Shown here: one piece after another, positions 35,988 to 44,020 of the stretch
Layout of the letters: every line of letters starts with the position of its first letter
Numbering within the stretch: position 1 is the first letter of the stretch
Assembly: GCF_900142755.1 (NCBI RefSeq)
Contig: NZ_FRCA01000003.1
Coordinates: forward strand, 1-64,000
Reading direction: 5' to 3'
Source: Halomonas cupida
GTDB taxonomy: Bacteria > Pseudomonadota > Gammaproteobacteria > Pseudomonadales > Halomonadaceae
DNA: 64,000 nucleotides
Notes under the pieces: generated by a model
Told to the model about the DNA's origin: nothing
Databases searched by the model: none
Seen by the model: only the letters and a program-made list of their open reading frames with translations
Program-made: the position numbers and the translations under genes

Positions 35988-36209
35988 ATGGCAGATGAAG
36001 CTGATGTTGCATCAGAAATTGCTGACCACTGGGTTAGCATGCGTGTCGGTGGTCTACTGCAAAGTGTGAATACAGTCTCAGACAATACTCACTGTGAAGA
36101 TTGTGGAGACGAAATTCCTGCAGCACGTCGAAAAGCCGCTCCATGGGCCACGCTTTGCTTGACCTGTCAGGAAATCCAGGAAAAAGCCTCTATGCAGTAT
36201 CGTCGATAA
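35988..36209 (+). CDS. DksA/TraR-type C4 zinc-finger protein
   Basis: The 73-residue product has the TraR/DksA zinc finger C-x2-C-x17-C-x2-C (Cys36, 39, 57, 60) in CEDCGDEIPAARRKA...LCLTCQE. TraR-like proteins bind RNA polymerase in the secondary channel and mimic DksA plus ppGpp, so it may reprogram host transcription. The N-terminal helix is short, as in plasmid TraR. It lies just before topB. Confidence 0.88.
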   Translation: MADEADVASEIADHWVSMRVGGLLQSVNTVSDNTHCEDCGDEIPAARRKAAPWATLCLTCQEIQEKASMQYRR

Positions 36210-36224
36210 CCTTGAGGACCATGG

Positions 36225-36256
36225 CGAGTACTTACATCGACGTAATTAACGTTTCA
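36225..36256 (+). promoter_or_regulatory. Bipartite ICE element, copy 3 (before topB)
   Basis: CGAGTAC at 36225, then TTAACGTTTCA at 36246; 21 bases apart. The second part starts 73 bases before the topB ATG. Confidence 0.62.
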
Positions 36257-36285
36257 GACTGATTCCACTGCTCTATCCCTGCACG

Positions 36286-36314
36286 CTGGGCCTCATACTT
36301 CCTGTGAGGCCCAG
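36286..36314 (+). promoter_or_regulatory. Leader hairpin covering the topB ribosome-binding region
   Basis: A perfect 10-base stem (CTGGGCCTCA pairing with TGAGGCCCAG, nine-base loop) ends four bases before the topB ATG at 36319. No Shine-Dalgarno sequence is exposed, so translation of topB is probably weak or conditional on opening of this hairpin. Confidence 0.7.
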
Positions 36315-36318
36315 ATTC

Positions 36319-38364
36319 ATGTCTCGATTATTTCTCTGCGAAAAACCCAACCAGGCGCGTGACATCGGCAAGGTGTTGGGTGCCACCCGCCGTGGCAACG
36401 GATGCCTTCATGGTGATGACGTCACTGTCACCTGGGCTGTCGGCCACCTGCTCGAGCAAGCTCCTCCTGATGCCTATGACCCCGCGCTCAAGCGCTGGTC
36501 TTTGGACTCGCTTCCGATCCGACCGGTCCAGTGGAAAACTGTCGTACGCAAGGATGCGGCCAAACAGTTCAAGGTCATCCAGGGCCTGCTGAAACAGTGC
36601 AGCGAAGTGGTGGTGGCCACGGATGCAGACCGCGAGGGAGAAGTGATTGGGCGTGAGATCCTTGATGCCTGTCGCTACCGGGGGCAGGTATCTCGACTGT
36701 GGTTGTCTGCGCTGGACGAAACGTCGATTCGTAAGGGGCTGGCAAGCATTCGTCCCGGAGCATCGACCGTCTCGCTGTATCAGGCAGGACTGGGGCGCTC
36801 GCGTGCGGATTGGCTGGTGGGCATGAACCTGACGCGAGCGTTCACGGTGCTGGCCCGTCAGCAGGGCTTCGATGGCGTGCTGTCGGTGGGTCGGGTACAG
36901 ACACCGGTATTGGGGATTGTCGTCCGGCGTGACCAGGAGATCGCCAATTTCGTCCCCAAACCCTTCTGGGAGGTGCTGGCCAACTTGCAGACTCAAGGTG
37001 GTGCCTTCCAGGCCAAGTGGGTACCGAGCAACGATTCCTGGCTCGATGAGGAAGGACGCTGTATCAATCGTGAGGCCGCGCAAGCAGTAGCCTTGCGAGG
37101 GCAGAGCGAACAGGCAAGCGTGGTATCGGTCGAGACCAAACGGAAACGTGAAGCTGCACCACTGGTGATGAGCCTCGGTACGCTGCAGCAGGAGTGCTCT
37201 CGACGATTCGGGTTCGGGGCGCAGAAGGTTCTCGATATCGCGCAGTCGCTCTATGAGACCCATAAAGCGACAACCTATCCACGTACTGACTGCCGATACC
37301 TGCCGACATCGATGCTGTCCGAAGTCGGGGTAGTCGTGAAGGCGCTCCTGCATTCGGATGACTCGCTCTCACCGGTCATCGAGCGTCTGGATATGAATCT
37401 CCAGAGCCGTGTGTGGAACGACAGCAAGATTACGGCCCACCATGGCATCATTCCCACCACCTCCACCTGTGACATCTCGCGGATGAGCGAAGCCGAACGC
37501 CAAGTCTATGAGCTCATTCGGCGTCACTACCTTGCTCAGTTTCTGCCTGCGCATGAGTACGACCAGACCGACGTGCAGCTGGATCTGGATGGGGAGTGTT
37601 TTGTGGCCTCGGGTCGACAGGTGCAGGTCGAGGGGTGGAAAGCGCTTTTTCCTCGAGGGAAGAGCAAGAGGCAGGACGACAGTGACGCGGATGACGGCGA
37701 AACCGCTGGAGCGCAGGCGCTCCCGCCTCTTCGTCAGGGGGAGAGCTGTTCTGTGCAGGCGATCCAGGTCAAGGATCGTCAGACACAACCCCCGAAGCCC
37801 TTCTCGGAAGGTACGCTCATCTCGGCCATGACCAATGCGGCGCGATTCGTGACGGATGAGCGCCTGAAGGCGCGGTTGCGTGAGAGTGCGGGCATTGGCA
37901 CCGAAGCGACACGATCCGGGATCATCGAGACGCTGCTGGCTCGAGGATTCCTGTGCAAGAAGGGGCGCACGATCGTGTCCACTCCGCTGGGGCAGGCATT
38001 GATTGCGGCGCTCCCGACGCAAATCAGTAATCCTGGAATGACGGCGTTGTGGGAGCAGGCGCTGGATCAGGTCGAAGAAGGATCCTTGTCGCTGAATGAC
38101 TTCATGCAACGTCAGAACGTCCTGCTCGACAAGCTTATCGGCCTGGCGCTCCAGCAACCCCGCTTGAATCTCCCGGAAATACCGAGCGAAAGCTGTCCGC
38201 TGTGTCAGGCGAAGATGCGCAAGAGGAACGGGGATGATGGGCCATTCTGGGGCTGTAGCCGGTATCCCGAGTGCAAGGGCACGAAGCCGATAGGCAAGAA
38301 GAAGAGGAAATCGGGTGCCCGAAAATCGAGATCCAGACAGGGGGCCAGCGGAAGTGCAACATGA
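36319..38364 (+). CDS. topB: DNA topoisomerase III of the ICE
   Basis: A type IA topoisomerase that decatenates or relaxes single-stranded regions. The 681-residue protein has the Toprim domain (LFLCEKPNQARDIGKVLG, ATDADREGEVIGREIL at about 100-115), the catalytic tyrosine in TTYPRTDCRYLP (about Tyr320) and a C-terminal C4 zinc ribbon (CPLCQAKMRKRN...CSRYPECKG) with a lysine-rich end. ICE-borne TopB is standard in this family. The ATG at 36319 is chosen because homologues begin MxLFLCEKP. Confidence 0.95.
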   Translation: MSRLFLCEKPNQARDIGKVLGATRRGNGCLHGDDVTVTWAVGHLLEQAPPDAYDPALKRWSLDSLPIRPVQWKTVVRKDAAKQFKVIQGLLKQCSEVVVATDADREGEVIGREILDACRYRGQVSRLWLSALDETSIRKGLASIRPGASTVSLYQAGLGRSRADWLVGMNLTRAFTVLARQQGFDGVLSVGRVQTPVLGIVVRRDQEIANFVPKPFWEVLANLQTQGGAFQAKWVPSNDSWLDEEGRCINREAAQAVALRGQSEQASVVSVETKRKREAAPLVMSLGTLQQECSRRFGFGAQKVLDIAQSLYETHKATTYPRTDCRYLPTSMLSEVGVVVKALLHSDDSLSPVIERLDMNLQSRVWNDSKITAHHGIIPTTSTCDISRMSEAERQVYELIRRHYLAQFLPAHEYDQTDVQLDLDGECFVASGRQVQVEGWKALFPRGKSKRQDDSDADDGETAGAQALPPLRQGESCSVQAIQVKDRQTQPPKPFSEGTLISAMTNAARFVTDERLKARLRESAGIGTEATRSGIIETLLARGFLCKKGRTIVSTPLGQALIAALPTQISNPGMTALWEQALDQVEEGSLSLNDFMQRQNVLLDKLIGLALQQPRLNLPEIPSESCPLCQAKMRKRNGDDGPFWGCSRYPECKGTKPIGKKKRKSGARKSRSRQGASGSAT

Positions 38365-39214
38365 GATGGTGCCGTCACTGGCGTCTTCCTTGCCATAAGG
38401 TCAACACTGCTTGATAATTGGGGCCATACCCCGTTGCCAACTGACGGTTACCAGTTGGTCCCTTTGGACTCTCCATGAGTCCGATCCCAAAGCGCGAACA
38501 CCTGGCGAAAACGCGCACCCACCCGCAAAGACTCTTTGCATTACATTGGCATGTATCGGGTTCCAGGTTCCTTATGTTTCAGGTCGACCGGTCGTCGACC
38601 ACCTCCTTTAGTCAGGTTTGACCAGCCAGCAAGATGCCCTCTACTGGGTTTCTTGCTGGCCGGTTGGACTGAGCTTCACCCTGGCGGTGCCGGTCGCCTG
38701 ACCCCCCGGCTCCCTTTGTGCGGGGATCCGCGCACAAACCTACCTGTCCAACGCCATGAAACGGGACGGGATGCAGAGGCAGATTCGATCGCATGACTAC
38801 GAGGGGCATGACGGTTGATGGCCGGCATAATGGCACTCTTCACACGCTACCCGTGCCGGTATCCGGTAGCTGATTCGACTTGCGGTTTTGGTCCTCAATC
38901 CCAAGGCGAGGCGGCGAGGCAAGTCCTCGCGGCCCCGGCTTGAGATTGACGATCGAATTTCAGGGTTGACGTATTTCGTGAGTAGCGCAATCCTAAAGGT
39001 GTCAGACGTTGGCTGTTGACGGTAACAACAGCGCCCTTTGCCCTTCGGGGCACCTCCCAAAGCCGTAACGCATCCCGAGAGACGGCACCCTGACGGGTTG
39101 GATGCAGACTTCTAAACCTCGGCACTTTGCCGAACCACCCATCCGGGGAAACACTTCCCCGATGGGGATGGTGTATCTCCCGGATTCGTATGTCTCAACT
39201 CCAGGAGAATCACC
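38365..39214. other. 850-base gene-free region rich in stem-loops
   Basis: No credible coding region is seen. Stem-loops: 38420-38432, 38437-38458, 38466-38482, 38582-38600, 38625-38660 (10-base perfect stem), 38715-38738 (8-base perfect stem), 39012-39032 and 39140-39164. It may be the long leader of the STY4534/DUF3577 gene, the origin of transfer, a single-strand origin or a regulatory RNA. I recall an Rfam motif named after DUF3577 but cannot confirm a match. Confidence 0.6.
39140..39164 (+). promoter_or_regulatory. CCGGGG-type leader hairpin before the DUF3577 gene
   Basis: CATC and GGGGAA pair with TTCCCC and GATG around an ACAC loop, with one bulged C. It ends about 50 bases before the ATG at 39215. 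Similar hairpins precede the next two genes. Confidence 0.6.
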
Positions 39215-39769
39215 ATGACGACTTCCACCGATAAGCAATTCTTCGATCTTCACATCACTGGCGTCGGCTACCTCAATCGTGTTCGTGAGGTAACGCCGAA
39301 ACGCGGTAACGCTTTCTGGGCCTGCGACATAGCGGCGCTCAACGGTCCTTCCGATGACGTCAGCTACACCCGCTTTGACTGCCGCGTAAGCGGTCGTGAA
39401 GCAGAGAAGCTGGTCAAGAAGTGTGAACAGGCGGTCAACATGAAGAAGAAGGTGTTGATCAGCTTCAAGCTTGGCGATCTGTGGACCGACACTTTCACCT
39501 ACTCAAAAGGTGATCGTGCCGGGCAGACAGGCGTCAGTTTGAAAGCCCGTCTGCTCTTCATAAGCTGGATCAAGATCGATGGCGAAATGGTCTATCAGGC
39601 CCCTCGTCGCGACAATGATCAGGCAGAGGCTGCTGAATCACAGGACCAGCAGTCCGAAGCCGCTCAGGAGTCCAGTAGTGCCCCCGAGGCATCACCGGTT
39701 CCCAGCAGCTACGCTGCCGTCCATTCAGGTGAAGCCGCTGGATCCTTTGATTCACCGGCGATGCACTGA
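39215..39769 (+). CDS. STY4534/DUF3577-family ICE protein
   Basis: The 184-residue product has a conserved N-terminal domain (FFDLHITGVGYLNRVREV, FWACDIAALNGPSDDVSYTRFDCRVSG) and an acidic, serine/glutamine-rich tail from about 130. The family is labelled an ICE replication protein; the N-terminal part is OB-like in pattern. AGGAG lies before the ATG. It follows a long structured non-coding region. Confidence 0.88.
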   Translation: MTTSTDKQFFDLHITGVGYLNRVREVTPKRGNAFWACDIAALNGPSDDVSYTRFDCRVSGREAEKLVKKCEQAVNMKKKVLISFKLGDLWTDTFTYSKGDRAGQTGVSLKARLLFISWIKIDGEMVYQAPRRDNDQAEAAESQDQQSEAAQESSSAPEASPVPSSYAAVHSGEAAGSFDSPAMH

Positions 39770-39785
39770 ATCTCTGCACTTCCAA

Positions 39786-39820
39786 CCATCCATCTAACCG
39801 GGGCATTCCCGGTTGGATGG
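39786..39820 (+). promoter_or_regulatory. CCGGGG-type hairpin after the DUF3577 gene
   Basis: Outer stem CCATCC/GGATGG and inner stem AACCGGG/CCCGGTT around GCATT. It begins 17 bases after the DUF3577 stop codon. It has no T tract, so is more likely an RNA-processing or leader element than a terminator. Confidence 0.6.
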
Positions 39821-39880
39821 AGGTTGATGTTCGCACCCCTCTCAAATACCCATGCCGCGATTTAGCATTTCCTCTCCTTT

Positions 39881-39897
39881 CCGGGGCCATTCCCCGG
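39881..39897 (+). promoter_or_regulatory. CCGGGG-type leader hairpin
   Basis: CCGGGG pairs with CCCCGG around CCATT, 36 bases before the ATG at 39933. It closely resembles the hairpins at 39786-39820 and 40236-40252. Confidence 0.6.
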
Positions 39898-39932
39898 TGG
39901 GATGGCTTCATCTCAACCATGGAGTCAATTTG

Positions 39933-40208
39933 ATGCGTCTCTACTGCCTGGTGACGAAATACCATGAGCACGCGGAAGAGGCTTACCGCGTCTCATATGC
40001 CATTTATGAGGGCAATCCCGCTTGGCCGGCTCTTCCGATTGGCCATATCAGGCGCGCCTACTCTGTCGAAGTCGATGATGGGCACGCTGAATGGATCGCG
40101 TTTGATCGACAGTCACGCCCGTTCAGTGGCGAGACGCCCGAAGCGGCCCTGGAAGCCTTTGCTGATCGCCCTTCATGGCAACCCTGCCATCATCTTGAGC
40201 CGCTGTAG
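39933..40208 (+). CDS. Small hypothetical ICE protein
   Basis: A 91-residue product, MRLYCLVTKYHEHAEEAYRV at the start, with a SVEVDDGHAEWIAFDRQSRPF core and an aromatic/histidine-rich end. No family is recognised. GGAG lies eight bases before the ATG and a leader hairpin precedes it, as for its neighbours, which supports a real gene. Confidence 0.62.
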   Translation: MRLYCLVTKYHEHAEEAYRVSYAIYEGNPAWPALPIGHIRRAYSVEVDDGHAEWIAFDRQSRPFSGETPEAALEAFADRPSWQPCHHLEPL

Positions 40209-40228
40209 CTCATCCAACTGAACCAAAT

Positions 40229-40259
40229 CACCCAACCGGGGCCACGCCCTGGAGGGGTG
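40229..40259 (+). promoter_or_regulatory. CCGGGG-type leader hairpin
   Basis: Outer CACCC pairs with GGGTG; inner CCGGGGC (40236-40242) pairs with GCCCTGG (40246-40252, one G-T pair). It lies 28 bases before the ATG at 40287. Confidence 0.58.
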
Positions 40260-40286
40260 GCTCCGTCAACATATTGGAGCGATCCC

Positions 40287-41051
40287 ATGAGTGATTATCT
40301 GAACCATCAGATTGCTGCCGAAGATCTGGACGTCATTCTGGCTGCCTTGCGGCTGCTGCAACGCACGATCGATCTGGAAATACCGGATGCGATACAGGAG
40401 ATCGGCGGCGAGAGCCTGAAGACCGTCGACATCGATGACCTGTGTGAACGACTGAACCTGGACGGGCAGCCCAGTGAGCAGGATGACCGAGATATTCTGA
40501 TCAAGCGCTTCCGTGCAGAACTCTCTCGACCCGAGTGGAATTCGGATACGGCGGCCAATATGGCAACAGCCCTTGCCGATGCAGGTTGGTCCATATTTCA
40601 CCCAGGCCATGAGGGCTGGTATCTCGAAGTTGTGGATGGGGCCTATTCAGTGGTGGCCAAACCTGATGGTCCTTTCAGATCCAATGCCGAAGCCATGTCC
40701 GCCATTGCCAGGCAGTTCGCTGCCGGTAGTCGTTGGCATGGGCAGGTTCTGGAAATGATAGGCATGACGGCGTGTGGTCACGGAAAGCCCATACTGAGAG
40801 TTATCGGGTTCGGCCCCAATGCCCAGGACGTTGTGGTGGCCAATGACTTGATGCCAGAGCGTAGTCTGGAGGTCGGTCGGCGGCCTGAGCTTGGTGTCTG
40901 GTCGATATTCCGACGAGATCCGCAGAGCTTTGAGGCCGAGTGGATTGCCGATCGAGGAGAATGTCGTAGTGCTCTCAAGTATTGCGCAGACCGATTAGGT
41001 GCCGACATCAACGACGAGACTGTTGAGTCCTTCATCACACACTTTCAATGA
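40287..41051 (+). CDS. Hypothetical ICE protein
   Basis: A 254-residue cytosolic protein. The N-terminal third is helical (AAEDLDVILAALRLLQRTIDLEIPD); the middle and C-terminal parts alternate strand-like segments (GWYLEVVDGAYSVVAKPDGPF, PILRVIGFGPNAQDVVVAND). No family is recognised. The start at 40287 has GGAG upstream and the gene ends just before a strong terminator, so the DUF3577 cluster probably ends here. Confidence 0.7.
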   Translation: MSDYLNHQIAAEDLDVILAALRLLQRTIDLEIPDAIQEIGGESLKTVDIDDLCERLNLDGQPSEQDDRDILIKRFRAELSRPEWNSDTAANMATALADAGWSIFHPGHEGWYLEVVDGAYSVVAKPDGPFRSNAEAMSAIARQFAAGSRWHGQVLEMIGMTACGHGKPILRVIGFGPNAQDVVVANDLMPERSLEVGRRPELGVWSIFRRDPQSFEAEWIADRGECRSALKYCADRLGADINDETVESFITHFQ

Positions 41052-41059
41052 TCCACTCA

Positions 41060-41081
41060 AACGCCCTTCGGGGCGTTTTTT
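41060..41081 (+). terminator. Intrinsic terminator of the DUF3577 cluster
   Basis: AACGCCC pairs with GGGCGTT around TTCG, followed by six T residues. Confidence 0.93.
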
Positions 41082-41101
41082 GTTTCCGGGTTGCTGTGTC
41101 A

Positions 41102-41132
41102 AGAAACCCGATCCTGCCTGTTTAACATTCCC
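41102..41132 (+). promoter_or_regulatory. Bipartite ICE element, copy 4 (before pilL)
   Basis: AGAAACC at 41102, then TTAACATTCCC at 41122; 20 bases apart, two mismatches in the second part. It starts 81 bases before the pilL ATG, directly after a terminator. Confidence 0.6.
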
Positions 41133-41202
41133 CGTCGACCGAACCCCGCCATGGCGGCACCGTGAGCCTGATTCTGATCAGATCATTACGAGGCCAACCA
41201 AC

Positions 41203-41835
41203 ATGAAGCTGCACGGTTCATCACCTCTCCTGTCCTGTGGTGTAGCGATGGTGCTGCTGGCCGGCTGCGCTCAACAGCCGCCTGCCAAAACGAGCACCAC
41301 GCCGACAGTCGATTCAGCCAGCGCACTGCAGATCTCCCCGCTGGACGAGCCCAGGGTCATCACAACGGAGCACCAGATCGTCACCGGTCCCAATCCCCCT
41401 CAACGCGGCATTGTGGATCCCGATGTCTACGATCAGGAATTGATTCCTGTCGAGGTCCTGCGCACAGGGCGTTATCAGCTGGTCACCATGCTGGCTCCGA
41501 TGGGCCAGCGACATTTGCTCGAGCAGATCGTCAACGTACGCATTCCACCGAGCCTTTCCACCACGGTGGGGGATGGCATCCGTTACACGCTCAAGAACAC
41601 GGGATACACCCTCTGCCCAGCCACCCGGGATCACGAGGAGTGGCTCTACAGCCGTCAGCTGCCTGCTGCCCATTACCACCTGGGTCCGATGACGCTGCGT
41701 GAAGCATTGCAGGTGCTGGCCGGCGATGCCTGGGAACTCGAGGAGGATCCCGTGCGTCGTCAGGTCTGCTATGAACAGCGCGACCTCCGCACGGTGAAAA
41801 CCACAACGGTTGTACCGGAGCGGAGCCATGAGTGA
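41203..41835 (+). CDS. pilL: PilL-type ICE transfer lipoprotein
   Basis: The 210-residue product has a lipoprotein signal (VLLAGC, Cys23) and the PilL N-terminal domain (TIGR03748 type): TGRYQLVTMLAPMGQRHLLEQIVNVRIPP...VGDGIRYTLKNTGYTLC, with PMTLREALQVLAGDAWEL. Its domain resembles secretin-associated and TcpQ-like modules. It opens the transfer region. No further type IV pilus genes follow, unlike in SPI-7. The ATG is chosen from the signal peptide. Confidence 0.88.
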   Translation: MKLHGSSPLLSCGVAMVLLAGCAQQPPAKTSTTPTVDSASALQISPLDEPRVITTEHQIVTGPNPPQRGIVDPDVYDQELIPVEVLRTGRYQLVTMLAPMGQRHLLEQIVNVRIPPSLSTTVGDGIRYTLKNTGYTLCPATRDHEEWLYSRQLPAAHYHLGPMTLREALQVLAGDAWELEEDPVRRQVCYEQRDLRTVKTTTVVPERSHE

Positions 41836-42628
41836 TCTGACTGACAAGCTGCCCAATGATCCGGAGCCCAATGGGCCTTCGTCCAGTGAGGCTTCCTGGG
41901 ATCCACTCAATGCGGATCCTGATGATCGTCTCCCCAGTTCAAAGCGCCCGTTGCGGTACTGGCTCATTGTGGGTGGTCTTGCTTTCGCTCTCTTCCTGGT
42001 TCTGGTTGTCGGCACCGTCAGCTGGCAGGGAGGCCCTGCTGACACTCCTGAACCGTCCCCTCTGGCACAAGGTGTTGTCATCGAAGGTCTTCAGGAGTCT
42101 GTGCAGAACCTGGAGCAGCGTCTGGGCTCGTTGAATGACCTGAACGATCGTGTGGCCTCAATGGAGCAGCGACTGGGTGAGATCAATGCGCAACTCGACC
42201 AGTCGTCAGGTGCGTTTGATGTGGAGAGCCTGACCCATCGGATGGGTGCACTGGAAGGCTTCCTCGAGCAGGCAAGTCCCCGGATCGACATGCAACTGAC
42301 GGCGTTGGAAGAGGTCGTGTCGAATCGCCTCGCCGAACCGACTGCCGCGTCTCGGCAAGTCTCAGAACCTGAGCCGTCCCCCACGCCAGCAAAGCCCAGA
42401 ACAGCAAGCCGTCCAGCAGTGCCCCGTCTTCCTCTCCACATTTCCGGCGTCGAGTACCGGGGTGGCCGTCCTTTCCTGAGTGTCGCCACCGGTCCGGTAC
42501 ATGACCTGGACCAGGTGAGGCTGCTGGGAGAGCGCGAGTCCGTGGGGGAGTGGCAGCTGGTCACCATCAACGCCTCAACGGCGGTATTTCGTTATCGCGG
42601 GCAGAACGTCACGGTCAATCTGCCGTAG
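41828..42628 (+). CDS. Membrane-anchored coiled-coil protein of the transfer region
   Basis: The 266-residue product has an acidic N-terminal cytosolic tail, one membrane helix (about 42-62, WLIVGGLAFALFLVLVVGTV), a coiled coil (about 78-165, ESVQNLEQRLGSLNDLNDRV) and a proline-rich linker. A small C-terminal beta domain follows (LPLHISGVEYRGGRPFLSVA...), reminiscent of pilus-assembly PilP-like modules. No family is named with confidence. It overlaps pilL by eight bases. Confidence 0.72.
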   Translation: MSDLTDKLPNDPEPNGPSSSEASWDPLNADPDDRLPSSKRPLRYWLIVGGLAFALFLVLVVGTVSWQGGPADTPEPSPLAQGVVIEGLQESVQNLEQRLGSLNDLNDRVASMEQRLGEINAQLDQSSGAFDVESLTHRMGALEGFLEQASPRIDMQLTALEEVVSNRLAEPTAASRQVSEPEPSPTPAKPRTASRPAVPRLPLHISGVEYRGGRPFLSVATGPVHDLDQVRLLGERESVGEWQLVTINASTAVFRYRGQNVTVNLP

Positions 42629-42635
42629 GAGCTGA

Positions 42636-43286
42636 ATGATGAAACTGGCAACTCACATGGCCCATTCCTGGCATGGCGGCATCCGACTCAACGCCTTTGC
42701 CTCGATGGCGGCCATGATGTTGATCCCCTTGAGTTCGGCACATGCCACCGTCCCGCCAGGGATCGACATATTTCCCACGAAAGAACGTATCGACAAGGTG
42801 GAAGACGCCTCTGAAGCATCCGCTTCCCTGGCAGAGTTCCAGGTCGACGTCACCAATCTTCATCAACGCGTCTCGGGGCTAGGTTCCACAGATCGCAAGC
42901 TCGAGGAAGTGTCCACGCGACTTTCTGACACGTCCGTCCGCCTGGAAGAGAAGGGGAAGGAACAACAGCAATTGGCTGAACAGCTCGATGCGCTCGAAGC
43001 ATCCGTCAAGGCCATGGTGGCCATGACCGAGGAGCGCATTGCGGATATGTCCCAGCGTCTGGCTCCCGAGAGCACAGAGGGGGAATCGCGGGAGGATGAG
43101 GAAAGCACATCCTCCGAGGATGTCGAGGACGAATCCGGGAAGACGCCTGAAGCGGCCTCCGACAATGGCGAAGCTGATACCGATCAGGAAAACGCCTCCG
43201 GGAGCTCCAAGTCGGAGCCCGAGGCAGACGCGCCTGAAGCGGTGGCTGAGAAGGCTACCGACGATAAAGAGGAGGCTCGTTCATGA
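42636..43286 (+). CDS. Exported coiled-coil protein with acidic tail
   Basis: The 216-residue product has a signal peptide (cleavage after about residue 37, SSAHA-TVPPG), a coiled coil (about 50-130) and a highly acidic Glu/Asp/Ser tail (about 140-216). No family is recognised. It is coupled to TIGR03759 by a four-base overlap. The coiled-coil pattern matches that of the preceding protein, so the two could interact in the periplasm. Confidence 0.7.
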   Translation: MMKLATHMAHSWHGGIRLNAFASMAAMMLIPLSSAHATVPPGIDIFPTKERIDKVEDASEASASLAEFQVDVTNLHQRVSGLGSTDRKLEEVSTRLSDTSVRLEEKGKEQQQLAEQLDALEASVKAMVAMTEERIADMSQRLAPESTEGESREDEESTSSEDVEDESGKTPEAASDNGEADTDQENASGSSKSEPEADAPEAVAEKATDDKEEARS

Positions 43287-44020
43287 ATCGCAAAGCGTTA
43301 AGCGTGATGGCGGTGACGATTTTGCCCTGCCTCGCACTGCCGACATGGGGGCAAACCTGGTTGTCGCAGGACGTGGATGAAACCCTGCGCGGTGACTCGA
43401 CAGTCTCCGAGACGGTCATTGAGCGGAGACAACAGCGTGCTGCCGACGCCTGGGGGCTGAACCAGCAGGAGATCCAGCGCTATAAATCGATCATGGAAGG
43501 GCCTCGAGGGACCTGGTCACCCAATCTGGATCCCTTGACGGCACTGGGTCTGGAGGCGCGTTCGGACGCTGAACGGCAGAAGTATGCGGAGTTGCTGGTC
43601 GAGACCGAGCGCCAACGTGTCGAGGCAGAGCTCGCGTTCCAGCGCGCCTACGATGATGCCTGGCAGCGTCTCTACCCTGGCGACATGCCGGTCAACTCGT
43701 TCACCACCAAGGGCGGCATCGATGCCACTCAATCGGTGTTTGGACACTCGGCGGCCTCGTCGTCCCCTCGACTGAATGTGGTCGTGGCCACCCAGGAATG
43801 TGGGCAGTGCGATGCCACGGTGAAACGACTGCTCAGCACCGGGGCCTCCATGGACATCTGGATTGTCGATTCAGAGGGGAGTGACGATCGCATTCGCAGT
43901 TGGGCAGCGGAAGTGGGGATTCCCCCCGATCAGGTGCGTAGCGGGAGTATCACGCTCAACCATGGTGGCTCGATCAATATCGACAGCGCAGAATTGCCGC
44001 GCGTCGCGCCGAGGGGGTGA
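43283..44020 (+). CDS. TIGR03759-family ICE protein (PFL_4693 type)
   Basis: The 245-residue exported protein (signal peptide to about residue 23) carries the family hallmark: AWGLNQQEIQRYKSIMEGPR continuing GTWSPNLDPLTALGLEAR, then YAELLVETERQRVEAELAFQ. A C-terminal thioredoxin-like half follows with CGQCDATVKRLL. It is a conserved periplasmic component of the GI-type mating apparatus (tfc2 in H. influenzae ICE naming, by recall). Confidence 0.9.
   Translation: MNRKALSVMAVTILPCLALPTWGQTWLSQDVDETLRGDSTVSETVIERRQQRAADAWGLNQQEIQRYKSIMEGPRGTWSPNLDPLTALGLEARSDAERQKYAELLVETERQRVEAELAFQRAYDDAWQRLYPGDMPVNSFTTKGGIDATQSVFGHSAASSSPRLNVVVATQECGQCDATVKRLLSTGASMDIWIVDSEGSDDRIRSWAAEVGIPPDQVRSGSITLNHGGSINIDSAELPRVAPRG

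Noticed and set aside
38411..38840. Short open frames in the gene-free region after topB
   Set aside because: They cross strong inverted repeats, lack ribosome binding sites and show no protein-like composition.
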